This document shows, piece after piece, positions 24,625 through 32,746 of a DNA stretch of 64,000 nucleotides. The stretch comes from Streptomyces sp. NBC_00190 (GTDB lineage: Bacteria > Actinomycetota > Actinomycetes > Streptomycetales > Streptomycetaceae). Numbering within the stretch: the stretch's first letter is position 1; every line of letters begins with the position of its first letter. The translations under genes were made by a program, and so were the position numbers. The stretch is taken from assembly GCF_036203305.1 (NCBI RefSeq), contig NZ_CP108131.1, forward strand, positions 7,440,001 to 7,504,000, written 5' to 3'. Below the pieces are notes generated by a model. It made no database searches. It was given only the letters and a program-made list of their open reading frames with translations, and had not been told where the DNA came from.

Positions 24625-24837
24625 TCATCCATGGTCGGCGACCATGTCACCGCAGAGGGAGCCCTCCACCTTGCCCAGCAGCCGGACCAGTTCGGTGCGT
24701 TCGGCCTCGTCCAGGCCGTCCAGGGTCTGACGCTCCAGTTCGCCCCAGGCCCGGCGCACCTCGACGAGGAGGCCGCAGCTGGTCTCCGTGGCCTCGACCA
24801 GGGAGGCGCGCCGGTCGGACGGGTCGGGGCGGCGCCG
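24625..24837 (-). pseudogene. MarR family regulator, C-terminal remnant
   Basis: Only the wing and the dimerisation helices remain: RRRPDPSDRRASLVEATE, then AWGELERQTLDGLDEAERTE and KVEGSLCGDMVADHG. The N-terminal half with the recognition helix is missing. The homology stops at ~24837, exactly where homology to a flavin oxidoreductase starts on the other strand. See the companion remnant. Confidence 0.8.
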
Positions 24838-25011
24838 TACATGTCCGACCTGCTGGCCTTCGGGGCGCTCTGCCTGGCCAACCCCGACCTGCCGGAGCGG
24901 CTGCGCACGCAGGGCCCGTACAACACCCCGGACCGCTCCACCTTCTTGGGAGGCGACGCCCGCGGCTACACGCACTATCCGGTCCGTTTAGTCGCCGTAT
25001 ACGCCGGGTGA
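24838..25011 (+). pseudogene. Old-yellow-enzyme/NemA-type flavin oxidoreductase, C-terminal remnant
   Basis: Fifty-seven residues survive: MSDLLAFGALCLANPDLPER, LRTQGPYNTPDRSTFLGG, then ARGYTHYP and a short non-homologous tail. This is the typical end of NADH:flavin oxidoreductase/alkene reductase proteins (FGRPFLANPDLPER, STFFGG, GYTDYP). The barrel and FMN site are lost. It abuts the MarR remnant with no gap. Confidence 0.82.
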
Positions 25012-25027
25012 CGGTACGCCGCTCCGC

Positions 25028-25327
25028 TCAGCCCCGCCGGTCCCGGAGCTGCCAGCGCCGGGAGGCCCACCGGCCGATCAGCGGCAGGGCCGTGACCGCC
25101 GTCAGGGTCCAGGCGGCGGCGAAGGCCCAGATCAGCGGCTGGGACACGGTGACCGAGGCCGCCACGAACAGGGCCACGGTCACCGCGCCGAGCAGACAGG
25201 CCGCCAGGGTGCGGCGGCGCGGATGGCCGGACCGCAGGAGCCGGTCGAGGGACCGGTCGCCTTTCAGGTCGGCTTCGATCGCCGAGAGGGCGCGCTGCTC
25301 GTGATCGGAAAGTCCGGCTCCGTCCAT
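25028..25327 (-). CDS. DUF3040 membrane protein
   Basis: 99 residues. The family signature LSDHEQRALSAIEADL lies at the N-terminus, followed by two transmembrane helices (LAACLLGAVTVALFVAASVT; LIWAFAAAWTLTAVTALPLI) and a basic C-terminus. DUF3040 proteins are small actinobacterial membrane proteins of unknown function. The ATG at 25327 fits the family start. It is flanked by the reductase remnant and the endonuclease gene and shows no obvious operon. Confidence 0.9.
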   Translation of the reverse strand: MDGAGLSDHEQRALSAIEADLKGDRSLDRLLRSGHPRRRTLAACLLGAVTVALFVAASVTVSQPLIWAFAAAWTLTAVTALPLIGRWASRRWQLRDRRG

Positions 25328-25439
25328 GACGACGTACCTCCGTGTGCTGTCCCGCCGGGCGCGGACCGCAGCCTCTGGCCTGCGAATACCCGGCCAAGGC
25401 GCGGCCCAACCCCGGAGGACGTCACGGCTGCCCCTCCGG

Positions 25440-26270
25440 TTACCAGATGGAGTTGACCCACTCCGGGTGGTCGATGAACGGGTTCCGGTTGTGCTGGTAG
25501 CTGTCGAATATGACCTGGTTGCGGCGCTGCTCGAAGGCGTCCGGCGGGTCCATCTGGTTCCACTGCTTCAGCAGGCTGATCCGGCCGAAGAGGGGGGCGG
25601 TGCCGTTGTTGACCTTGTCGTTCATCTCCAGGTCCGCGAAACCGTCGCCGCCGTCGTAGCGCACGGCCATGTAGAGCAGCATCCGCGCCACGTCGCCCTT
25701 GACCGCGTCCCGCGGCTCGAAGGAGTCGGCGTCGGTGTAGCTGCCCGGGGCCTCGGAGACCGGGCTGCCGCCCATGTCGAAGTCCTTGTTGCCGCGGGTG
25801 CTGTTGACCGTGACGTCCTCGGGGCGCAGGTGGTGCAGGTCGGTGCCCGGGCCGGTCGCCGTGCCGAAATCGCCGTGGCTCTTGGCCCAGACGTGCTCGC
25901 GGTTCCAGTCGTTGGAGCCGCCGCCGTTGGTGGACTTGGACTGGGAGCGGCCGGAGTAGACCAGGATGACGTTGTTCGGGTTCGCCGGGTCCTGGTCGGT
26001 CACCTTGAGCGCGTTCCACACGCCGTCGTAGGTCACCTTGGACTGGGTCTGGATGATGTCGTGCAGTGCGGTCTTCAGCGCGGCGCCGGTCTTGCCCGCG
26101 GCGGGTGCGTAGTAATCGTCCACCGTGGTCGCGGCCGTGGCCGCGCCCGTGGCCGTGGCGGACTGGGCGTCCGCCGTCCGCTGCTGGCCCGCCGAGGCGG
26201 CGGCCGGGACGGCGAACAGGGCGGCGGCCGCGAGGCCGGCAGCCCAGGGAGTCAGGCGCGAGATTCTCAT
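25440..26270 (-). CDS. Secreted endonuclease I family nuclease (NucM/Bsn-like)
   Basis: 276 residues. A Sec signal peptide (TPWAAGLAAAALFAVPAAASA) is followed by a Thr/Ala linker and the endonuclease I domain (PF04231). The domain shows DWNREHVWAKSHGDFG, the metal/catalytic His region, TDLHHLRPEDVTVNSTRGNK, VKGDVARMLLYMAVRYDG, and the C-terminal RRNQVIFDSYQHNRNPFIDH. Such enzymes degrade extracellular DNA and RNA for nutrient recovery. The start at 26270 is preferred; a longer frame to 26378 lacks signal-peptide character. Confidence 0.92.
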   Translation of the reverse strand: MRISRLTPWAAGLAAAALFAVPAAASAGQQRTADAQSATATGAATAATTVDDYYAPAAGKTGAALKTALHDIIQTQSKVTYDGVWNALKVTDQDPANPNNVILVYSGRSQSKSTNGGGSNDWNREHVWAKSHGDFGTATGPGTDLHHLRPEDVTVNSTRGNKDFDMGGSPVSEAPGSYTDADSFEPRDAVKGDVARMLLYMAVRYDGGDGFADLEMNDKVNNGTAPLFGRISLLKQWNQMDPPDAFEQRRNQVIFDSYQHNRNPFIDHPEWVNSIW

Positions 26271-26485
26271 CACGTGGGGGTACCTCTCCATACGCACCGT
26301 CCCCGCCCGGGGAATTGGCGGGGTGTCAGGTGGCAGAGCGAGGCTCACATTGTCATGTGCCCAACAGGTAAAATCCATGTGTCCGGCATGCTCACCCCGG
26401 TGTGTGCCGGGCGCGCGGCGCGGGCAGGGTAGCGGTGGCCCCGCGGGGCCGGTCCGCCCCTGTACAGCCCTCCCTGGAGCAGCCC

Positions 26486-27052
26486 ATGGCAGTGAAGATC
26501 CTCATCGTGACCGGCGACGCGGCCGAGTCGCTGGAGGTCCTGTATCCGTACCAGCGCCTGCGCGAGGAGGGATACGAGGTCCACATCGCCGCTCCGTCGG
26601 TGAAGAAGCTGCGGTTCGTGGTCCACGACTTCGAGGACGGCTTCGACACCTACACCGAGAAGCCCGGCTACACCTGGCCGGCGGACCTGGCCTTCACCGA
26701 CGTGGCCACCGAGGACTACGCGGCCCTGGTCGTCCCGGGCGGCCGGGCGCCGGAGTACCTGCGCAACGACCCCGAGGTGCGGCGGATCCTGGCCGCCTTC
26801 GCCGACGCGGACAAGCCGATCGCCCAGATCTGCCACGGCCCCCTGATCACCGCCGCGGCCGGGGGCCTGACCGGCCGCCGGGTGACCGCGTATCCGGCGC
26901 TGGAGCTGGACATGAAGGCGGCCGGGGCCGCGTTCGAGGACTCCGAGACCGTGGTCGACGGCACGCTGGTGTCGGCGAGGGCCTGGCCCGACCACTCCCG
27001 CTGGATGCGGGAGTTCCTGACGGTGCTGCGCAGCAAGGCCCCGGTGCTCTGA
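26486..27052 (+). CDS. DJ-1/PfpI family protein
   Basis: 188 residues. The PfpI fold is complete: KILIVTGDAAESLEVLYPYQ, VVPGGRAPEYLRNDPEVRRI, and the nucleophile elbow with Cys116-His117 in AQICHGPLITAAAGGL, plus a conserved Glu near residue 17. Family members act as glyoxalase III/deglycases or chaperones; the activity here is unproven. Weak ribosome-binding sequence (CTGGAG) lies 11 nt upstream of the ATG. The decayed SMP-30-like gene follows 9 bp after the stop. Confidence 0.92.
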   Translation: MAVKILIVTGDAAESLEVLYPYQRLREEGYEVHIAAPSVKKLRFVVHDFEDGFDTYTEKPGYTWPADLAFTDVATEDYAALVVPGGRAPEYLRNDPEVRRILAAFADADKPIAQICHGPLITAAAGGLTGRRVTAYPALELDMKAAGAAFEDSETVVDGTLVSARAWPDHSRWMREFLTVLRSKAPVL

Positions 27053-27061
27053 CCGGCCGCG

Positions 27062-27576
27062 GGCTCCCACTGGGCCGGCGCAGGTTCATCGGCGCGGCCG
27101 CCGCCCTCGGCGGCGCCGCGCGGGTCTGCTCGCCCCGCTCGCCCAGGCCCGGCCGACCGGGCCCCGCCGGCCGAGAGAGCCCGTCGTCTGCCGCCCGGCG
27201 GCCCGACACCGTCGTGACCCGGCCCGGCTTCCAGCCCGAGGGCACAGCCGTATCCGTCCGCGGGGCGGTGTGCATCGGCTCGCTGATCGACGGCTCGGTC
27301 TACCGGGCCGACCTCACCACCGGGATCGGCCGGTTCGTCACCCGGGGCCAGGGGCCGCAGCAGGTCGGCCTCAAGCTCGGCGCGTACGGCAGGCTGCTCC
27401 TCGCAGGCGGCGAACGGACCCGGTCCCGCCCGGCGGCGAGTGCCGGGGCGCCAGCGGCATCGAGCGGGCGCCCGACGGCGGGGTACGGGGACCGGCTCTA
27501 CGTCGTCAGCGCCCGCTTCGGCGCCGACTGGTCGGAGCCGGCCACCGCCTCGACGAGCGTCAGTTGCCCGTGGTGA
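27062..27576 (+). pseudogene. Decayed secreted SMP-30-like (superoxide-dismutase-annotated) beta-propeller gene
   Basis: The remnant begins with a twin-Arg-like signal (GRRRFIGAAAALGGAA). It then carries PGFQPEGTAVSVRGAVCIGS, LIDGSVYRADLTTGIGRFVT and QVGLKLGAYGRLLLAGG, which match the first blades of a ~300-residue secreted family in Streptomyces. It jumps to the family C-terminus (GDRLYVVSARFG). The central blades are missing and no start codon is well placed. The end overlaps the 3' end of the glutamate-binding protein gene on the other strand. Confidence 0.7.
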
Positions 27577-28372
27577 TCGCCGGCGCCGGCTCGTACTTGT
27601 AGTCGGCGCCGAAGTTCTTCTTCACGGCCGCTTCCCAGGCCCCGTCCGCGACCATCTTCTTCAGCGCGGCGTTGATCCTGGTCTGGAGTTCCTTGTTGCC
27701 CTTCTTGACACCGATGCCGTAGTTCTCGGTGCTCAGGCTCTGGCCCGTCAGCTTGAACTTGCCCTCGTTGCCCTTGTGGGCGGCGTACCCGGCCAGGATG
27801 GAATTGTCCGTGGTCATGGCGTCGACCAGGTTGTCCTCAAGGGCGACGAGGCACTCCGAGTAACCGGGGAGCTCCAGCACGCTCGCCTTGGGGGCGAGGC
27901 CCTTCCTGATGTTCTCCGCCGAGGTGGAGCCGGTGACGGAGCAGAGCCGCTTGCTGTTGAGGTCCTCGGCCTTGGAGATCGTGTTGTCGCTGGCGCGGAC
28001 CAGCAGGTCCTGGTGGGCCACGAAGTACGGGCCCGCGAAGTCGACCTTCTCCTTGCGCTTCTCGTTGATCGAGTAGCTCGCGGCGACGAACTGCACCTCG
28101 TTGTACTGGAGCAGCAGCTCGCGGTCGTTGCTGTAGACCTGCTTGAACTCGATCTGGTCCGGCTTGTAGCCGAGCTCCTTGCCCACGTAGGTGGCGACGT
28201 CCACGTCGAAACCGGAGAAGACGCCACCGGTCTCGCGAAGCCCGATGCCGGGCTGGTCGAACTTGATGCCGATGGAGAGGGTCCCCTTGGCCTGGTCGTC
28301 ACCGCCGCACCCGGACGTGGTCAGGGCGAGGGCGATCACTGCGGCGACCGCACCGGCCTGGGGAACCTTCAT
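27560..28372 (-). CDS. Glutamate ABC transporter substrate-binding lipoprotein (GluB-like), solitary
   Basis: 270 residues. A lipoprotein signal (AVIALALTTSGC) precedes a type-II periplasmic-binding domain (SBP_bac_3). It shows LSIGIKFDQPGIGLRE, SGFDVDVATYVGKELG, VQFVAASYSINEKRKEKVDF and the GSTSAENIR hinge. Closest family type is glutamate/aspartate-binding GluB. The usual gluA ATPase and gluC/gluD permease genes are absent here, so it must share a permease encoded elsewhere or act as a sensor. The ATG at 28372 fits a short basic n-region. Confidence 0.9.
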   Translation of the reverse strand: MKVPQAGAVAAVIALALTTSGCGGDDQAKGTLSIGIKFDQPGIGLRETGGVFSGFDVDVATYVGKELGYKPDQIEFKQVYSNDRELLLQYNEVQFVAASYSINEKRKEKVDFAGPYFVAHQDLLVRASDNTISKAEDLNSKRLCSVTGSTSAENIRKGLAPKASVLELPGYSECLVALEDNLVDAMTTDNSILAGYAAHKGNEGKFKLTGQSLSTENYGIGVKKGNKELQTRINAALKKMVADGAWEAAVKKNFGADYKYEPAPAITTGN

Positions 28373-28596
28373 TGCTGCACTCTTTCCTCGGTGACGCGGG
28401 ACGCGCCCCGGGATCGCCGGGGCGCGTGGAACCGCGAATGCGTGGGGGACGTCACGACACGTGTACGAGGAAGCTAGGAAGCTGGCGGCCGCAGCGTCAC
28501 TAGATCTGAGCAAAACTTGAGGATAACGATCCGGACCGGCCGCAGATTCTGCGGCGGAACCGGACCGGAGCCGCAGAACGCGGGAGAGGGGCGGGC

Positions 28597-29724
28597 ATGG
28601 GGACAGGTTCGGTACGGATCGACGGGAATGCGCTGCTACTGGGAGAAGGGGTGCAGATCCGCTTCATCCGGACCCTTCGGCTTCCCGAATCGGGCACGCA
28701 CGCGCTGCCGCCGGGGCTGGGGGAGTTCCCGCTCCGGAGGGTGGAGGACTACCCGGACACGGTGCCGCCGGAGTGGCTCGCGAAGGGCGGCGTGATGCTG
28801 CCCGTGTACCTGCGCGAGGCGATGTGGCTGAGTTTCGCCGGTACCCGTGAGCCCGCCGCGCTCCAGGTCGGGGTCGGCAAGGTGTGCGCGGTGTCGGGCG
28901 AGCGCTGGACGGGCCGGCTCGCCCGCGGTCCGCAGAACTACGTGGTGCTGCCGCGCCAGCCGTGGCTGGACGGGATCAACTCGGGCGACGGGACGGTGCG
29001 CCAGTTCGTCGCCGTACCCCTGGGGCTCGGCGCCACCGTCGAGGGGCAGGTCACCGGCGAGGAGACCACCGGCGGAGTGCAGCTCCAGGCGTTCCCGCTC
29101 ACGCCGGCGGTGCTGGAGGAGTGGCGGCGCGCCCATCCGGCGCCCACCCGGTCCCCCGGCTCGCCGTACGGGGCCCCGCTGCCCCCGACCCCGCCGCCCG
29201 GCGCGGTCGGCGGCCTCGCCGGCTTCGCAGGCCCGGTGCCCATGCCGATGGCGGCGGCTCCGGGCGGGATCCCGGCTCCGGGCGCGGCCCCGGCGGCCCC
29301 CGGGGCGGCCCCGGCGCGGGGCGCGCGGCCCGCGGCTCCCGCGATGGGGCTCGGCGTCGGCGGTTCCATGCGCCAGGAGGTCTACCAGGACGACCGGCCG
29401 CTCTCCGCCTGGGCGCAGGAAGCGGCCGCGCGGGTCTTCGTCCACCTGGTGACGCCGCCCGAGTGGCGTCGCATCACCGGGGAGGACGCGCCGCCCTCGC
29501 CGGTGGACCGGGCCGCCTACACCCAGGCCGGGCTGCCCTGGTTCGACTACTACGACGAGTCCGCCGCCGACCTCGCGCCCTCCGCGACGCTGGCCGGGGT
29601 CAAGCCGGTGGGGGAGTGGATCGGCGACGACCACACCCCGTGGGTGGAGCCGGACCCCGCCCAGGTCAAGCCGCTCGGTAATGCCCCGAGGCCGGGCAAA
29701 CCGGTACAGGACGGTAACTGGTAG
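28597..29724 (+). CDS. Protein of unknown function with Pro/Ala/Gly-rich middle
   Basis: 375 residues, not recognised. The N-terminal ~170 residues read as a beta-rich globular domain (SVRIDGNALLLGEGVQIRFI; LPVYLREAMWLSFAGTREPA; LARGPQNYVVLPRQPWLDG; VRQFVAVPLGLGATVEGQVT). Residues ~175-255 are almost only Pro, Ala, Gly and Met and probably disordered. A second folded part follows (VYQDDRPLSAWAQEAAARVF to VGEWIGDDHTPWVEPDP), with an aromatic-rich PWFDYYDES patch. There is no signal peptide or membrane helix. It lies just upstream of the tRNA-like sequence. Confidence 0.85.
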   Translation: MGTGSVRIDGNALLLGEGVQIRFIRTLRLPESGTHALPPGLGEFPLRRVEDYPDTVPPEWLAKGGVMLPVYLREAMWLSFAGTREPAALQVGVGKVCAVSGERWTGRLARGPQNYVVLPRQPWLDGINSGDGTVRQFVAVPLGLGATVEGQVTGEETTGGVQLQAFPLTPAVLEEWRRAHPAPTRSPGSPYGAPLPPTPPPGAVGGLAGFAGPVPMPMAAAPGGIPAPGAAPAAPGAAPARGARPAAPAMGLGVGGSMRQEVYQDDRPLSAWAQEAAARVFVHLVTPPEWRRITGEDAPPSPVDRAAYTQAGLPWFDYYDESAADLAPSATLAGVKPVGEWIGDDHTPWVEPDPAQVKPLGNAPRPGKPVQDGNW

Positions 29725-29804
29725 ATAAATCCCAGCAGTCGAGGATCGATGGCCCAAACTGGTGATCGATTTTCGGCCGCCGGGACGGTATGATCGTCCG
29801 CAGC

Positions 29805-29876
29805 AAGGCCGTAGCGCAGAGGTCGTCGCGCCCACGCATCGAGCTGGAGGACGTCGGTTCGAATCCGACCGGTCTT
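29805..29876 (+). tRNA. tRNA-like sequence with degenerate anticodon arm (pseudo-tRNA or tRNA-mimic RNA)
   Basis: The acceptor stem pairs fully over 7 bp (29805-29811 with 29870-29876, one G-T pair) and can extend 2 bp outward. TA follows at positions 8-9. The D arm is GCGC / 10-nt loop / GCGC (29814-29831). The T arm is GTCGG-TTCGAAT-CCGAC (29853-29869), a perfect consensus. Only 21 nt separate the D and T arms, and no 5-bp anticodon stem with a 7-nt loop can be drawn; at most 3 bp (CCA/TGG) form. No CCA is encoded. Confidence 0.6.
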
Positions 29877-29942
29877 GCGTCTACTTGCTGTCTCAAGTCG
29901 TGATGGACGCCGGGCACCGGCGAAGGAACCGGTGGAGTGGTG

Positions 29943-31091
29943 ATGACACAGCCGACACCCGTACGGTGCCCCGCGATCGAGCACCCGGACATGCCGCCGG
30001 CCGACCCCGCGGGCCTCGGCCCACTCCTCGCCCGGCTCGCGGCGGACCACCCGGTCGAGGCCGACGAGGCCTTCCCGCTCGGCACGCTGCGCACCGACGG
30101 CCGCGTCGACCTCTGCAAGCAGGGGCTCGGCCCGGGCGGCTCGGCCCGGCTGCTGCCCGCGGCGGCCGCCTCCGCACACGCCACCCACCTGCTCCTCGGG
30201 ACCAACGCCATCGGTGACGAGGGCGCCCGCACCCTGGCGGAGAGCCTGGCGGCCGGAGCCGACGGCCACGGGCTGCGCACCCTCTACCTCGGCTGCAACC
30301 GGATCGGCCCCGACGGGGTGGAGGCCCTCGCCGGAGCCCTCGCCGACGACACCACCGTCCGCGCCCTCTGGCTCAAGCGGAACCCGCTCTTCGAGGACGG
30401 CGCCCGCATCCTCGCCGCCCTGCTGCGCCGCAACACCGCCCTGCGCACCCTCGACCTGGTCAACACCGGGATCGGCGCGGACGGCGTACGCCTCCTGCTC
30501 GACGCCCTGCTCGAGCGCGAGCAGCCCCTGGAACGCCTCTTCCTCGGTGGCAACGGTCTCGGCGCCGACGCCGCGCCGCTGCTCGCCGCACTGATCCGGC
30601 AGGCCGGGGTGCGCGAGCTGTACGTACCGGCCAACCACCTCGGCGACGACGGCGCCGCCGTCCTGGCCGCCGCGGCCTCCGACTCCTCCTCGGGCCCGGT
30701 CCGCCTCGGTCTCGGCGGCAACGGCATCGGCGCCGCCGGAGCGCGCGCCCTGGCCGGCGCCCTCGGCTCCGTCGAGGCCCTGGACCTCGGCCGGACGATG
30801 TCCGAGCGGAGCCTCGGATCCAGCGGCAACGACCCCGGCGACGAAGGGGCGTACGCCCTGGCCGCAGCACTCCCCGGCAGCCCCCTGCGCCGCCTGGAAC
30901 TGCGCCACACCGGCCTCACCGGGCGCGGTGCGAAAAGCCTGCTCGCGGCGGTGCCCGACGACAGCCCGCTGGAGTACGTCGGCCTGGGCCCCGGCTTGCC
31001 CCGCCGGGTCAAGCGCTCCTTCGCCGAACGGCTCCGCCCGGCCCGGGCCGCCCATCCGGACCTGCGCGCCATCGGCAGCGTGTACCGGTGA
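29943..31091 (+). CDS. Leucine-rich-repeat (RNI-like) protein
   Basis: 382 residues made largely of ribonuclease-inhibitor-like repeats of ~28 residues from ~75 on. The consensus is LxxLxLxxNxIGxxGAxxLAxAL, e.g. LLLGTNAIGDEGARTLAESL, LRTLYLGCNRIGPDGVEALA and LGGNGIGAAGARALAGAL. It has no signal peptide or membrane helix. Such solenoids bind partner proteins. ATG 29943 is preceded by GGTGGAG. The stop overlaps the next gene's GTG, so this is the first gene of a coupled LRR-Ank-MoxR-VWA set. Confidence 0.92.
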   Translation: MTQPTPVRCPAIEHPDMPPADPAGLGPLLARLAADHPVEADEAFPLGTLRTDGRVDLCKQGLGPGGSARLLPAAAASAHATHLLLGTNAIGDEGARTLAESLAAGADGHGLRTLYLGCNRIGPDGVEALAGALADDTTVRALWLKRNPLFEDGARILAALLRRNTALRTLDLVNTGIGADGVRLLLDALLEREQPLERLFLGGNGLGADAAPLLAALIRQAGVRELYVPANHLGDDGAAVLAAAASDSSSGPVRLGLGGNGIGAAGARALAGALGSVEALDLGRTMSERSLGSSGNDPGDEGAYALAAALPGSPLRRLELRHTGLTGRGAKSLLAAVPDDSPLEYVGLGPGLPRRVKRSFAERLRPARAAHPDLRAIGSVYR

Positions 31092-32746
31092 GCCCGTACA
31101 TGCCCGGCGGCTTCCTGCCCGAGGACGGCCCGGCCTGGCAGCGGATCCGCCGGTACGCCGTACCCGGCTGGATGATCGAACAGGCCACCGCGCACCGCCT
31201 GGCCGGGGACTGGCGGGCGGCCTGCGCCGCCGCCGGCGTGGACATCGGCTTCGACCTGCCCGAGGTCGCGGCCCGCTACGGCGCCTCCGTCGCCGAGGCC
31301 GTGGAGGACGACCTCCGCCACCTCGCCCCGGACCTGCTGCGCTGGCACCTGCCCCGGGTCCTGGGCGGCCGCACCACCATCGGCATCGACCTGCGGATCC
31401 TGCTCGCCTCGTACGGCGGCGCCGACGGCCCGACCCTGTCGGTCACCACGCCCCTGATGACCGAGGGATCGCAGCGGCTGCGCCTGCACTGCGCGCCGGT
31501 CGTCCCGGTGAAGTGGAAGCGCTACACGGGACGCGGCTTCGTGCCCGAGGACTGGACCGCGGTCCGGCCGTTCTGGGACGCCCGGTGCGCGTCCGAGCTG
31601 GGCGCGCGCTTCGGCGACCCGGAGGGCCGCGCCGAGCGGATCGACCTGCTGCGCACGCAGGGGGACACCGCCGCGGCGTACGAGGCCGCGGGCATCGCGT
31701 GCGACCTGACCGTGCCCACCCCGCAGCCGTACCAGCGTCCGGTGGACCCCGAGGCCCTCTTCGAGCGGATCCCGGTCGACCTCACCCGGCTCGCGGCGGA
31801 GGTGGGTCGGCTCGTGGCGGCCGGCGCGGGTGAGCGGTACCGGATCGCGGCCGACTGGCGCACCTACCTCCTGCTGGAACCCGACGGCCCCGACCGGCTC
31901 CGGGCCCGGTTCGTCGAGCGGGAAGAGGCACTCACCGTGCCACAGCTGCCGCGGTACGCCTGGCAGCGGCTGCCCGACCTCGAACTGGTGCGCACCGGCC
32001 GGATCACCCCGCGCGAGCTGCACCCGCTGGTCGCCGCCTCCCTGTTCCCCGGTGCCGGACCGGCCGTGGGTCCGCCCGGCCCCGCCGAGGCGGGGCCCGT
32101 CCGGGTGCGCTGCCACGGTGAATGGCACGAGGTGCGCTCGCGGGGCGGCGCCCTCGACGTGCCGCACACCCCCGAAGAGCAGCAACGGGAGCGCGCCATG
32201 CGGGCGTTCGGCGGCGCGGTCTCCGGCTGCTTCGCCGTACAGCAGACCTGGACCACGGGCGAGGGCCGGCTCCCGCGCGCCCTGCGCGACCAGCAGCGGG
32301 AGCTGTTCCTGCGTGCCCAGCACGGGGACACCCCGGGCGTGGTGGCGCTGCTGGACGCGGGCGTGGACCCCCGGATCCGGGAGGCCCGCAGCCGCGGCCT
32401 GCTGCACGAACTCCACCTGCTCGACCACGAAGCGCTGCTGCCCCGGCTGCTCGCGGCCGGCCTCGACCTGGAGGCGCGGGACAAGCACGAGCGCACTCCG
32501 CTGCTGTCGGCGGTGCACTGGGGCGGCTCGCCGGACCTGGTCAGGGCCCTGCTGGCGGCCGGTGCCAGGATCGACGTCATCGACGAGATGGAAATGTCGC
32601 TGTCCCAGGAGATCCGCCGCTACAAGCGCACCGACCTCACCTTCCTGCGGGAACGCGTCGACGAGGAGTTCCCCGGCATCGGAGCCGACTGGTTCGACGA
32701 GCACATGGAATACCGCGAGGAAGAAGACGAGGACGACGACGCATGA
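31088..32746 (+). CDS. Large protein with C-terminal ankyrin repeats, MoxR-cassette partner
   Basis: 552 residues from a GTG start overlapping the LRR stop. Residues ~1-400 are not recognised. They contain an aromatic start (GFLPEDGPAWQRIRRYAVPG), and a segment WKRYTGRGFVPEDWTAVRPF that echoes it, hinting at an internal duplication. Residues ~415-515 are ankyrin repeats (AQHGDTPGVVALLDAGVDPR; HELHLLDHEALLPRLLAAGL; DKHERTPLLSAVHWGGSPDL). The end is very acidic (REEEDEDDDA). It overlaps the MoxR ATPase start and probably works with it as an adaptor or substrate receptor (inference). Confidence 0.88.
   Translation: MSPYMPGGFLPEDGPAWQRIRRYAVPGWMIEQATAHRLAGDWRAACAAAGVDIGFDLPEVAARYGASVAEAVEDDLRHLAPDLLRWHLPRVLGGRTTIGIDLRILLASYGGADGPTLSVTTPLMTEGSQRLRLHCAPVVPVKWKRYTGRGFVPEDWTAVRPFWDARCASELGARFGDPEGRAERIDLLRTQGDTAAAYEAAGIACDLTVPTPQPYQRPVDPEALFERIPVDLTRLAAEVGRLVAAGAGERYRIAADWRTYLLLEPDGPDRLRARFVEREEALTVPQLPRYAWQRLPDLELVRTGRITPRELHPLVAASLFPGAGPAVGPPGPAEAGPVRVRCHGEWHEVRSRGGALDVPHTPEEQQRERAMRAFGGAVSGCFAVQQTWTTGEGRLPRALRDQQRELFLRAQHGDTPGVVALLDAGVDPRIREARSRGLLHELHLLDHEALLPRLLAAGLDLEARDKHERTPLLSAVHWGGSPDLVRALLAAGARIDVIDEMEMSLSQEIRRYKRTDLTFLRERVDEEFPGIGADWFDEHMEYREEEDEDDDA

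Noticed and set aside
26305..26485. Small coding region upstream of the DJ-1 gene
   Set aside because: Frames are short, without ribosome-binding site or motif; it is most likely promoter/leader sequence.
29762..29880. A normal functional tRNA gene
   Set aside because: The anticodon arm cannot fold as a 5-bp stem with 7-nt loop and the D-T spacing is short, so I call it tRNA-like.
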